In this document: positions 26,206-37,339 of the stretch, piece after piece
How positions within the stretch are numbered: position 1 is the stretch's first letter
How the letters are laid out: each line of letters begins with the position of its first letter
Assembly: GCA_029721435.1 (NCBI GenBank)
Contig: CM056576.1
Coordinates: 116,735,166-116,799,165, forward strand
Reading direction: 5' to 3'
Length of the DNA stretch: 64,000 bases
Source: Gymnothorax reevesii
Lineage: Eukaryota; Chordata; Actinopteri; Anguilliformes; Muraenidae
The notes under the pieces: model-generated
The model's input: only the letters and a program-made list of their open reading frames with translations
What the model was told of the DNA's origin: nothing
Databases searched by the model: none
Made by a program: the position numbers and the translations under genes

Positions 26206-26420
26206 CCACACGTCCCTCCGTCTCAATTCTTTTTTTTGGGCCAGAAATTCGAAGCCTTTCATTATCCCACTAAATGTGATACATGGACACATCTTATGAT
26301 GTAGGCCTGTCTTTTCATATTTCCATCTGTCCTCTCATCCATCTGTTCATCCCTTCGTCTCTGTTTCCTGGCCAGAATGGCAAAATCATTGTGGCAGATC
26401 TGAGTATTTCATGCTGGCTA
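26206..26420. repeat. Flank of the 55-bp array: short imperfect repeat
   Basis: Two imperfect copies of a 'ccgtctc...tttt...ggccagaa' motif follow the array (ccgtctcaattctttttttt then ggccagaaattcg; cgtctctgtttcctggccag then aatgg). Similar pyrimidine-rich 'ccttccacacgtccctccgt' text suggests the array is part of, or inserted next to, a larger repeat ending in GACGG-type runs. Confidence 0.4.
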
Positions 26421-28470
26421 ATTTGGAATCTGTATTACATTATTTAGTTGGAGTTTGACTTCATCATTTGCAAATGATATGTTTCATTGTTCAACAGAGC
26501 TGCAAATGTGCTTTCCCCTTTCATATTTTGACAGTGACATTATAAATGGGTTTGTAAAAATAAGCATCACCTGATAAAATGCATGTAATTGTTTAAGCCA
26601 GTACCATGAAGATGAATAGTTCCCAAGTTCTAAAAGTGAAAAAAAATCCTTTTCAGTTGCAATAGCTTTTTAAAATCAGTTTTCAAATCTTATGAAACTG
26701 AATTTCGTGCTCATAATTGATACTAAACTTAGCATGCAAAAGGTGCAAAAAGCATTTTCAACAGTAAAGGGAATAGCAAAAGGTTTCATCAAACATTTTT
26801 GAGGAATTTTGGGTTTTAGAGCACTATTGAGTCTTCCTATGTTTATAGAAGTGCCTGAAGATGTAAAGATGTTTTGGAAATTAATGTGCATTTGCTAGGG
26901 ACTGCGCTGAGATGGGCTTGATTTGCAGCATCTTCAGCGATAAGTTTAATGGCAATTATAGTGCATTAAAAGTGTAATTCCCCTCTGGCTTTACTTGCAC
27001 ACTGCTGTATAGGAACATCCATCTTGACTTACGGTGTGAAATGCTTCTCTGGAACAGCAGCCTGTGCTTTAAACAGATGGTGTGGGCAAGACGGAGCTGG
27101 AACGGCCAAGATGTTTGAACTTAAACGTTTTATCAAAACTCTCCAGTATGTCATTTCTTACATGATTTCATAAACTCTGTGCTTGTGGCACTATTCATAT
27201 TCAAACCACTGTGGATAGCCTGCATTGAAAAGAACAGACCAGAAACTGTACCGTTGTGCTTTCATGGGATGAGCACTGTTAGCATATCTGCCAGTCCAGG
27301 CCCTGGGTTCAGTATTGCAGGGATAGATGTCCAGCTGGGGTTTCTTTCATGTGTTTTTAATGGGATTTTTGAATAAGCGTGTGCATGCTTGCTGGAGAGA
27401 CCACATTGTGGCTACTAACATGACTGGGAGGTCTGTGCAAAGGTAGGTTGGGGACTGCACACACCAAGTGAAGTATTGCATTATGGGGAAAAAAGGGATA
27501 TACTGAAACATTTTTTGAAAATAGTCATGGATCTGCCATTTTTGTACTGCTGCACAGTCCTTTGATTTTCATTTACTAATAGCATAACTTACTGAGGCTT
27601 ATCTGTAATCTCTTTCCAATATTATGAGGAGGACTTTTTATTGCTTGACGGCCTAGCATTTATTGGTAAGATCAAAAGATTTAGTGAGTTAGCAGGGTAA
27701 TGCGGTGTGTCTATATGAACAGTTTATGGATCATACGTGAGGGATTGAAAGAGATTGGTCTTGTGTCATTGTTATTTGTGGATTAAGGTAACTGTTAATT
27801 TTTTTATGCAAATGATGACTCTTGATCCACAGAGGAGAGCAGATTAGCTTTCACTTGTTTAACTCTTTTTTTTCTTTTCTTTTTTTTTTTACAAATGATG
27901 AATGTAACACAATTTTATGAAATACATGCCAATGTTTTTTCATTTGTTATTAGTACAGAGTTTTCGACAGTTTCGTAGAGAGCATTCACTAATCACAACT
28001 TACCTAATCAATGGTAAGTTGTTATTCTATGCATGTTAAGTTGTCTTAAATTTTTCAGTAAAATAGAAGTCATTGTGAATTTTGATTTTTTTTTTTTGAC
28101 ACAATGCATTTCATTGCGCACATTTCAGAATGAAGGGTTCATTTGCCATGAAGTTAACTATTGTGACCTCATCGCCTATGCATTCACAGTAGAAGACGAT
28201 GTCCAGCCTTAGAGTCAAATGAATTATATTGTTATTTTACTGGAGATGTGGCAGTGGTCTTCAGTCCTTCGCAGCACTTACAGCAGGACAGTTGCTCCTG
28301 AGTTACATTGACTCTCTTTTTGAAAATGAGAAAAAAGGACTAAGGTGGCTAAAATCGATTGCGTGCTTTGCTAAGATTGATTGTGTTTGTTTTTTGTGCT
28401 GACAGTCATTGTGCAAATACTTGTGTTCCTTTTTAGCCTCATATCCTACCCTTGAAACCGTTTTAACAAG
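26421..28470. other. Non-coding stretch, nothing recognised
   Basis: AT-rich with several poly(T) runs. No gene or named repeat supported. Confidence 0.4.
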
Positions 28471-28479
28471 GCTATGTCA

Positions 28480-29940
28480 ATATCTTTAACATCTTGGATT
28501 CCAAATAATTGCAGAATTGTGGCGGTGCGTTCAGGGACCACACCCAAGAGAGGGAAATCCAAAAAACGTATGCCTTTAATGAAGTCTGAGTCAAAGCCAA
28601 AAAACACCGGAATTCCCAAGCCATAATAAGAAATCGAAAAACAGTGTCGACTTGACAGGCAGGGGTCAGAACCAGTAAGAAAGATGAGCAGAGGAACAAA
28701 AACGATAGGCAACATAGCCAAGGGTCATACACAGGTCATCAAATACACAGAAATCGTGGTCATTATGGGTCGAAATCCAGGAAGACAAAAACAATACAAA
28801 AGGGCAATGGCAAGAATCAAAGTCAGACAATCCAGAAGAAGAGAAACAATATTCAATGGCATACAAGGCGCTCTGCACAAAGAAATATTGATCAAAATTC
28901 TGACAAGAGCTGTGAGTGAAATGACTGCTTAAATACACACAGGGAAGGTCACTTGCTATACAGGATTCAGGTGTAGTGAATCAGACTAACTAGAAAAGCA
29001 CTCAGAGAGCGCAGACCTCCGCCAGGGGGCAGCAAACCGAAAAACACGGCGATCGGAACTCTGGCCCATTGGGAAGACTTGAAATCTTGAACTTTGGCGT
29101 ATATCTCAGTAGTACTTTGGTCTAGATATGCCAAAATTGAATCAGCCGTTCCTTGACTTAATACCCACCTACCCTGAAAATTTAATCAAAATCCGGTTAT
29201 AAGTTTTTGGGTTATGTTGTACACAAACAAACCAACAAACAAACGCCACCGAAAACATAACCTCCTTGGCGGAGGTAATTACAACGGGAGAATCACATGA
29301 GGGAAGCCCTAACCACGAAAATTGGCGAAGGACAAAACACGAACGGGAATCACACAAACAGCCTATGGCATTAAAACAGCTCCGGTCCAGGAGTTCTACG
29401 TGAACAGATAATGAGCGCAGGAAAGAATTAAGCACGTGCGAGAGAACTCGCTGAAACTCAGGAGAACACAGAGAGAGCTTAGCAAGAGGCGGAGATTAGA
29501 ACAGGGCGATTGCTGAGAGGGAATTAGTCTAAATTATTAGCGGTGCAGCTTTACAGATTTAACTAGAGTGCTCGTTAGTAAGTTAGTAATCTATATACAT
29601 GGATTAAATGTTAGTAGACTATGATACAAAATGCAAATGTTAGTCTTGTTAGTAATCAGAACAGAAAGACGAAGGAAGTAAACGAGAATCGAAGGAATAT
29701 TTTAAACACCGGAATTAATTTAAATCACCCAAAATCAGTCGGCACGCAGACAGGGAAGACGGACTGAACCAACTAGATCACAAGACAGGGGAGACAAGTG
29801 CAATGGAACTGAGAAATGGAATGAACTAAAAACCTGAGTATTACAATAACCAAAAAGAATAAATAAAAGACAAAATCACGAACACAGATCATGAACATAA
29901 ACATGACAAAAAACCATAACCATGACAAGAATAGTTTCAG
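28480..29940 (-). repeat. Retroelement-like non-coding repeat, minus strand
   Basis: Read on the minus strand, the sequence begins gtcatggttatggttttttg and runs through T-rich 'tgttctgattactaac' text to a 'ttcattaaaggcatacg' polyadenylation-like tail, followed by tctcttgggtgtggtccctg. This is the style of LTR or untranslated regions of fish retroelements and resembles 2.46-3.66 kb in the opposite orientation. It is interrupted by a LINE tail at 29.02-29.28 kb. Open frames on both strands are short and have no protein-domain signal. Confidence 0.4.
29017..29285 (+). mobile_element. RTE-type LINE 3' tail
   Basis: Reads gacctccgccagggggcagc at the start and ends with acataacctccttggcggag. Internal text includes ttggcgtatatctcagtag, 'tgaaaatttaatcaaaatcc', 'ggttataagtttttgggtta' and aaacaaaccaacaaacaaac. 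This order is characteristic of the 3' tails of an abundant fish RTE-like LINE. Nested inside the larger minus-strand repeat. Confidence 0.6.
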
Positions 29941-30023
29941 TTCTGGCAATATTTCTTCAACAACATTTTAACTTTTCGTTACAAAGTTTTGCTTACATCT
30001 CATTTAAGTTTGTGGCTGTCATA

Positions 30024-30480
30024 GGCCACGTTTACATGGGTAGTTTTCCTCAATCTGATTGAAATCGATCAGAGTAAGTGAATCTGATTTGATCTGTATA
30101 CATGTTTAAGTTTAAGTTAAGAGATCCACGTTAAATACGCGTTGACATGGCCCCAGCTAAATCCGATTGTATTGTGTTTTTTTACCTGCGCATTACCACA
30201 CTCTGCGTACGTCACTTCACTTACGAGCCTCTTACGTACTAGGAGCACATGCGCGGACCGAACAATCCTCTTTATCAACACAATCCACTCCACTCAGTCG
30301 TTTACATGGAGCATGGAGCGGATTATCAATCGCCGTAGACTACCTCTTACAATCCGATCCGAAATACAATAGGATCCGGGTGAATCAGATTGGCTAAGGT
30401 GTTTATATGAGACATTTTGAATCTGATTGACCTTTCAATCTGATTGTAAATAGAATTTTTGGACCCATGTTAACGGGGCC
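30024..30480. mobile_element. MITE with ~20-bp terminal inverted repeats
   Basis: Left end ggccacgtttacatgggtag; right end acccatgttaacggggcc, its imperfect reverse complement. Repeated subterminal 'aatctgattga' and 'tctgattg' words occur in both halves. About 457 bp, no coding capacity; the sequence ata occurs beside both ends. Type: 'gtttacatgg' non-autonomous DNA transposon, common in fish. Confidence 0.65.
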
Positions 30481-31548
30481 ATAGAGATTGATCAGCTTTG
30501 GAAACGTGGAAGCAATATAGAGATGGACATAGCCAAAAGGTTATTTCGGCAACAAGGACATATCTGAAACCGTGCTGACTCCCAGCATTCCTTCACTTAA
30601 AAGTTAAAAATAGTTCTGAACCTGTGGGCCCTTAACTGCAGCTGAACCAAAATATAAGTAAAGTATGGCACTGTCTAGCCTGGGGGCAGACAAGGAGCTT
30701 CATATTAATTGTATGAATGCGATCCTAACTTAAAAAGTTACAGCTAAACTTCAGGCTATATTCTGATATCTCTGCGACTGTCATTAATAGAAGTCTTTCC
30801 ACTCAGATGTAAGCCATCTGGTGCTTGGAATCTGTTCTGCTTGAATACTTAGTCTAGTGAGCCAATTAAGACCTCAATTCCAGAATAATTAATGCAATGT
30901 GTAGAATATAAATAAAGACAGTGAGCAATTTGCAAATCCATTTTAATGCATTCACTCAAAAAAAGGATAATCATATAAAAATGATTAAAAGATAATGTTA
31001 AAACTTGTCATCTTTATTTTTAATTATTTTTATAATTTTTTTATTAAAGCCATTTTTGAAATGTCGGCAACACATCCCAGTGAAGTTGGGACAGGTGCAT
31101 GTTTATCACTGTGTAACATCACCACTCGTTTTAATCACACTCAGTAGCTGACTCTGTACTGAGGGAATTTATTGCTGAAGTTCCAAAGTTTTTGCCTGAC
31201 TTAGGATACAATTAGTTAAAAGTCCAGGGTGTCCGTTGTCATATTTTGCACTTCATAATCCACCACACATTTGCAGAGGGCGACTTGTCCGGGCAGCTGA
31301 CGGTACTCTCACACTACAAAGCCAAACTGGTGTGACACATGCTTGCCGTTTCACGGCGTCCCTCAAAGAGACAACATCTGGAAGGCACATATGCTGTTCC
31401 AAAATGCTCATGTACCCTTGTGTGTCAATTTTTCCATTACAGAACATGAACAGAAGTGGAACATGCCGAAGGCACTTATGCAAACCCTCCAGGGCAGCCT
31501 CTGGTCTTTGGAAATGTTGTTGATATGCAAAAGTGTGGAGAGATGATT

Positions 31549-33010
31549 ATACACTTAACAAAATGAAGATAAATCAGAAACCAAGTACTATGGAAATGTG
31601 TAATATTGGATCATATTGATGAAAATACATAAACAGATAACAATATATTGTAAAAACAAAACAATAATGTCTCTTTGAGAGGAATTTCTAGTATGGCCAC
31701 CCTTTGCTATGATCACAGCAACTTTCAGGCATGGTTTTGACATATTTTGTATTTCCTCACTCAATAAATCATATAGAGTTTGAAGTTCATTCCAAAGTGA
31801 ATCTTCCGATTTTACAGCAGATTTGCCAAGTCAGATTAAGGTCTGGATTTTGAGCTGGCCACATCATAACTTGTATGTCACCAGATGTTCCTCTCCAACT
31901 GAGATAATCCTTGAACGACTTAGAAGAGTATTTTGGGTCATTATTTTGTTGAAAATAAAATCCCCGACCAATCAGTTTCTTTACAGATGGAAATGCATGC
32001 CTCACAAGAATGCAGTGATACTTCTATTGATCCATGATTCTGTCAAATTTTATGAGATGACACAATCGTATGCCGGACAATGCAGCATTTTCAAAGCGAT
32101 TTTGGATCTGTTCACTGACGAGAAAATCTCATTAAATCGAATGCCAGGCCATGATGCCTGGAAGCGCCAGACCTCCGCGCTGACATCATGATCTCACTTC
32201 CCAGAATCAGATGCGACAGGTGCTACGGAAAATAATGGCACTCCCCAATGGGCTCAATTAAATTCAATGTTTTCGTCAATTAGGCTACTGAGCTGAATTC
32301 AGTTTAACTAGCAGGAGGGCAGAAATTTTTTGACGATAGTCCTCCTTTAATATCATCACAGAGTTGCCGTCAACCGCCAGTTTTTTTTTTTTAATTTGTC
32401 ATACACGGATAACAAACATCAAAGGCACTTAACTTCCATTTTGCACCTCAATTGCCACTAGTTTTCAGAAAAACTCTTTGAAACGCCTGATGGCGTTTCT
32501 TACAATGCCATGGCAACATTTAACGTCTTCAGAATTTTTTTTAAGTGACCAACCGTCATCATGTAAGGCCACAATGTGGCTACAAACGATCGCAGAGAGC
32601 TCCATCCTTCATTCCATTGTGTTTAATACTGTGACTCTGTTCAAAGTCCATGTCACATAATACACTGACCATCAGAGGGAATTTTGCAGAGTAATGTTGC
32701 CTGCCTAAACTATTTTTTAGTTTCAATAGTCATGGAATGAGCCTTCAAAGATGCATTCATGCTATGCAAGAGTCAAAAAAAAAAATTGCGACACTTTTTA
32801 ATTATTATTTAAAAAAATTGATTTTATCAGTGTTTTTGTTTATTACCCATATTTTTACCTCTATATACTCCTAAGGATTATTTTTTTTTTTGTTCTCATT
32901 GCCTATAATACTATTTTTTAAAACATTTTTACCAAAAATTATAGGGACGTAATGTATCAGTACCCCTTTTAGACAAAAATGGTGGTGTGTAAACATCACT
33001 GTACACTACT
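31549..33010 (-). mobile_element. Nested second Tc1-like element
   Basis: Lies between the two halves of the outer element. It carries its own transposase remnant at 31787-32005, unlike the outer family in sequence. Boundaries are set only by where the outer family's text stops and resumes, so they may be off by tens of bases. Confidence 0.55.
31787..32005 (-). pseudogene. Tc1-like transposase fragment
   Basis: A 72-codon minus-strand frame encodes GFYFQQNNDPKYSSKSFKDY, then MMWPAQNPDLN. It matches the Tc1/mariner catalytic motif 'FQQDNDPKHTS...YL...WP.QSPDLNPIE', with N in place of the usual second catalytic D (QQNND) and with the 'PIE' segment lost at the end of the frame. The protein is truncated on both sides and cannot be active. 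Confidence 0.8.
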
Positions 33011-33929
33011 GTAGGTCGGGATGATACTTTTCCTCTTAAAACCTGAAAAGAAGAGGTGTATTCCAGAAAATATTTGAAAGATGGCCTCATCAGACCACAG
33101 TACATCCTCCCATATCCCTGTCAGTCCATTTCAGATGAGGTCGAGTCCATAGAAATCGGTGGTGCTTCTGGATTGTGTTGATGTATCCTCTTTGTGTAGT
33201 AGTCTTAACTTGCATTTGATGATGCCGCAATGAACTTTGTCCATTGACACAGGTAGTTATTAGTTAAATAACTTAAATAACTTCTTAGTTATTTATGAGC
33301 ATATGCCTTTACATCCGTTACAGAAGCGTATTTCTTCTTAATGCAGTGTGGTCTGAGGGCTCAAAGGTCAGTCACATTCAGTTCTGGTATTCAGCCTTGT
33401 TTTATGCATGGAGATTTCTCCAGTATTTCCAGATTCTCAATCTTTTCGCTATATTTTAAACTGATGAGGGTGAGATCCCTAAATTTGGTGCACTCGAAGG
33501 TTGAGAAATTATGTTATTAAACTGCTCTACTACTGCTAACTGCTCAACCGCAAAACATTTTGCTGGAAAACGACTGCCTCTTTTGTGACAGCTCATTTTA
33601 TACCCAGTCATAATTGAATCACCTGATATCTGGCTGTTTACCAATATGTTCTAAATGGATGTTTTTTTTTGTTTTTTTTTGAAGATTCCAACTCTTGGAA
33701 GGTATCAGACTCTTTCTATTGCCCCTGTCCCAATTGTTTTGGAATGAGTGGCAGGCATCAAATTTGAAATCTACAAATATATACAAAAAAATCTATGCGT
33801 AAGGCGAAACTTCAGATATTTTTCCAGCTGTTGTCAACTAAATTTAGGCAAAGATAACTTACAAATCATTTAATTAGTTTTTAGTTGCATTTTACCTACT
33901 GTCCCAGGTCTTGTGGAACAAGGACATGC

Positions 33930-35705
33930 TATTAGTGTTTATAATGCTGAATCTAGAATATGTATGTTTTGTACTGTTTCCACAAAATGCTGCTTTTTTA
34001 AGTGATTCTGTCTATTTTAAAGATGCTTTGCCTATCACAGGAAGATATCAGAATCATACCACTGCAGTTTCCATTTTGCTTTCTAATGCAAAAAAAAAAG
34101 CCACGCACATTTATTTGTTTGTTTGGCAAATAATTTTGCTGAAAGTGCTTGATAAGACATTAAAGCAAAGGACAAGTGCAAATTAGTTGGATGAGTACAA
34201 ACACCACAAAAGAGTATTCATTAACACAGTGGGCATTTAAGTGCAAAGTAGCATAAGTACGTGTCGTGATGCTCTTAGTACTAATCAATGCGGCCATAAA
34301 AATATAAGAAGCTTTAGTCAGGCAGATAAAGTGATACAATTGTAGCTGTCACAGGAAACCTAATTTCCAAGTCTGCTATGAATATAGGAGATTAGAAACT
34401 GTCTGTAGAGGTGTGCTGCACCAAATGCTTCTGACAGTCGGGCAGTCTCAACGGGCAGAAAAGCAGAGAGGCTGGACAAGCAGGATAAGTTTAATCGTTC
34501 TAGCTTAAAGACCCACCAGTGAGCTGAAGTAGCTTAGGAGACACTGCACAAAGCCCTGAGCTAGTTGCAAGCAGGAGACAATGGACATAGCTTAGAGATT
34601 ATATGGACTCGATACCTTTAGCAGTGGAAACTGCAGGATTGACTGGATCTCATTCCTAATTATAGCTCATATGGAAATATCAAATTGCCTTTGCTCCAAA
34701 ATGAAAAATTTTAATGGCAGATTCTCTGCCTGCTTGCGTTCTGGGAACGCTCTTTTATTATGTTTATCTTTATCATTTATGTAATATTTGCTGTACTCGT
34801 CTGGCTGCAATCTGTGGGAGTCTCCAAATGCTCCTTTTATGAGGTGACACCAGATTTTATGAGAGACCTTTTATTTGTCGACTTCGCTTTCACAAAATCA
34901 ATCCTGAAGGGCTGGGCAGCCACTCAAGTAAAATGTGTTTTTGTCATGCCCTTGATATTTTAGCGTTTGGATGGCTGATGTCGAGGCAGCGCAAGGCTAC
35001 TGAGTTTTACGTGTGTCTGAACTTTCTCGGCTCATTCCCCCCCCCCGTTCGGCATGGCAAATTTTCTTTGCAGTTTGCGATTCGGCCCTGGGAGATGAAC
35101 ATAAATGATGTGTCCTGCTCAGACCGGTGTGTCCACGCGTTTATGAATTCGCACATACGTTCATGAATACGCATCGTGCCGCGTGGATCTTCCGCGGCGA
35201 CATTCTCAATTATTCAGCAGCCTGGAAAGTTCACACGAGTCCAACGGGGACCAAATGTACTCTGTGAGAATTCAAATTTCTCTATCAGAGTGTATTTAAC
35301 GCTGAACATTTGCTGTCTATCCGCCACCCTGGTGCGGCATGCTTTTAGGAGCTGCACAGCTGGAGGTTTTTCTCTATTCGTTCTGGCAGAAGCTCAACAG
35401 AATACACAATGAATTGGCCAGGCATGAATACAGACCATCTACCCCCTGGCATTTACCTACGGAGGCAGATAATCTGGCGTTCTCAATCAGCTATCACATA
35501 TGCATGTTTGCAAAACAAATTTGTGAACAAATATCAATTTATCTCAGCAAAAACTATTTTCCCCACCATCACTGGCAGTACCTTGCAGTGTTATTTAGGA
35601 TATTTCCCATGATTCTTGGCAAGGCCTGTCAGACTGGGAAAGGATTTTCCCTCCCGATTGCCAGTCGTGCCGTGCGGTGTGATTTAAGGCATTTTCCCTG
35701 CCCAG
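33930..35705. other. Non-coding DNA upstream of the first coding exon
   Basis: No repeat family recognised. The interval 34.93-35.30 kb has more CpG and more balanced composition than its surroundings (gtccacgcgtttatgaattc, then tcttccgcggcgacattctc near 35.19 kb) and could hold a regulatory element or an alternative first exon, but no splice donor was singled out. The 3' end, cattttccctgcccag at about 35690-35705, is a good splice acceptor for the next exon. Confidence 0.35.
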
Positions 35706-35752
35706 GCACGGGATTGTCATGAGAATGAAGAAGTTGGGGCTCAAGCTGAAGC

Positions 35753-35988
35753 ATGTCCTGGTCGAGGAGAGGCCCCCCTGCTCCTAGATGGCTGGCCCTC
35801 ATGGTGCTGTCCGAGTGGGCTGCTCTGAGCCTGCACTGCTGGGTCCTGGCCGTCCACAGCTCCGCAGGTCCCCATGAACCCTTGGACTGGCTCTTGTCGG
35901 AGAGAGGCCCCTTCCACCAGTCCCAGGAGTACACCGAGTTCGTCCAGCGCCACCAGCAGGGCTTCACCACACGCTACAAGATCTACAG
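35753..35988 (+). CDS. brinp3: BRINP3 coding exon 1: start codon, signal peptide, MACPF start
   Basis: BRINP3 is a secretory-pathway glycoprotein of neurons, induced by BMP and retinoic acid in its family and linked to restraint of cell-cycle entry. This exon gives residues 1-79 (last codon split, phase 2). The exon begins after a splice acceptor at 35704-35705, so 35706-35752 is 5' untranslated. ATG 35753 is chosen because it starts MSWSRRG, aligned with the BRINP3 N-terminus, and because ATGs at 35719 and 35725 are out of frame. The hydrophobic stretch [20 protein letters not shown] (residues 14-33) is the signal peptide and is BRINP3-like in wording. [18 protein letters not shown] and [10 protein letters not shown] are family-conserved. 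The donor is atctacag|gtactc. The exon end is repeated in the intron downstream. Confidence 0.95.
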
Positions 35989-37335
35989 GTACTCACTCTC
36001 TATGATCTGTGTCATTCACTGGTTACGTGCACAGATAGGCAGCGTACTCACAATGTCAACCACGTGCTACATGTTCTACAGATGGCCAGTGCACTCACTA
36101 TCAGTGTCAGCCGCTCGCTAAATGTTCCTCTGGGGGGTCATGCACTCTCTATCTATGTCAACCACAACATCTACCGGTGGGCAGTGCACTCACTGTGTCA
36201 ACCACTCACTGCAAGAGCGACTCGTGTGCAGTGTACTTACTATGTCAACCATATGCTACATGATCTACGGGTGGGCCGTGTACTCATAATGTCAACCACG
36301 TGCCACATGTTCTACAGATCGGTAGTGTACACACCAGCAATGTCAACCACTCGCCACTCGTTCTACAAGTGGGTCATATACTCATTATCTTTGTCAACCA
36401 CAAGCTACAAGATCTACAGGTGGGCAGTGTACTCAGTATGTCAACCACACATTGCATGACACATGTAACAGTTATGACAGTGTCATGTCACTCTTACTGC
36501 CACATGCTACACAGTCTACGTGAGGGCAGTGTACTCATTCTGTCAACCATGTGCCACAAATCTACATGATCTACAGGTGGGCAGTGTAGTCACTATGTCA
36601 ACCATGCACCACAAGATCTATAAGCAGGTAGTGTATGTGCTATCTATGTCAATCAGACACTGCAAGATCTGCAAGCAGGTGGTGTATTGAATATCTGTGT
36701 GAACCACACTCTAAAATAGCTTCAAGGTGACATTGTACTTGCTGTAAACATCAACAACATACTACAAGATCTACTGGTGAGTTGTGTACTCAATATCTTT
36801 GTCAGTCACACGCTCCAGGTGGGGGGGGCATGGCTCAGGAGGTAAAGCAGGTGGTCTGGGAATCAGAATGTTCCTGGTTCGATCCCCGGCTCTTCCAGAG
36901 AATGTGTCGAAGTGTCCTTGAGCAAGACAATGAACCCCACACTGCTCCTGATGTGCAGGTTGGCACCCTGCCATCAGGGTGAATGAGAGGCATAATCGTA
37001 AAGCGCTTTGGGGTCATATCATGTGACTAGAAAGCGCTATATAAATGCAGTCCATTTAACATTTACAGGTGGGATATGCATTCACTAACTTTGCCAATCA
37101 CATGGTTCAAGATCTTCTGGCAGGTAGTGTACTCACCTATCAATGTCAGCTACAAGATTTACACATGGGCAGTGCGCTCACTATCAATGTCAACCACCCA
37201 CTACAAGATCAACAGGTTGGGTTCGTACTCACTATCAACGTCAACTACCCACCACGAGATGAACAGTTGGGTTGTGTTCTCACTGTCTATGCCAGCCGCA
37301 CGCAACACGTTCTAGGGGTGAGCAGTGTGTTCTAG
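35963..37335 (+). repeat. ~51-bp intronic minisatellite seeded by the exon-1 splice donor
   Basis: Degenerate units share the pattern gtcaaccac, gctacaagatctacag, gtgggcagtgtactcac. Unit starts at 36055, 36104, 36157, 36198, 36245, 36292, 36343, 36394, 36439, 36597, 36648, 36699, 36750, 36801, 37144, 37187, 37239 and 37291 give spacings mostly of 47-53, often exactly 51. The end of coding exon 1, ttcaccacacgctacaagat + ctacag|gtactcac, has the same order and acts as the first unit. Several units keep the exon-like reading TTSYKIYR or similar. A SINE interrupts the array at 36.82-37.06 kb. Confidence 0.85.
36822..37058 (+). mobile_element. tRNA-derived SINE
   Basis: RNA polymerase III-type boxes are visible: an A-box-like tggctcaggaggtaaagcag at 36831-36850 and a canonical B box ggttcgatccccggc at 36876-36890. 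The 3' part ends in aaagcgctttggggtcatat and tagaaagcgctatataaatg, the tail of a common fish SINE family. Inserted in the 51-bp minisatellite. Confidence 0.85.
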
Positions 37336-37339
37336 ATCG

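Larger units (their letters stand above)
30900..33925 (-). mobile_element. Tc1-like transposon split by a second Tc1-like element
   Basis: The outer parts match the other copies of this family in the window. Left: atgtcggcaacacatcccag, gtgaagttgggacagg, 'gcacttcataatccaccaca', 'catatgctgttccaaaatgc'. Right: 'gatggcctcatcagaccaca', 'gcagtgtggtctgagggctc', 'gcatggagatttctccagta', and 'cattttacctactgtccca' near the end. The two halves are separated by about 1.5 kb holding a different Tc1-like element. Minus-strand transposase, heavily mutated. End coordinates are approximate. Confidence 0.65.

Noticed and set aside
35719..35752. Upstream ATGs at 35719 and 35725 as the BRINP3 start
   Set aside because: Both are out of frame with the signal peptide and MACPF region; the ATG at 35753 aligns with the known BRINP3 N-terminus.
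36064..36459. 131-codon frame rich in TTxYKIYRW-like repeats as a repeat protein
   Set aside because: It is intronic minisatellite. The exon-like words come from duplication of the exon end, and stops interrupt the frame on both sides.
36831..36900. A functional tRNA gene
   Set aside because: A and B boxes are present but the cloverleaf is not complete and the 3' part is a SINE tail.
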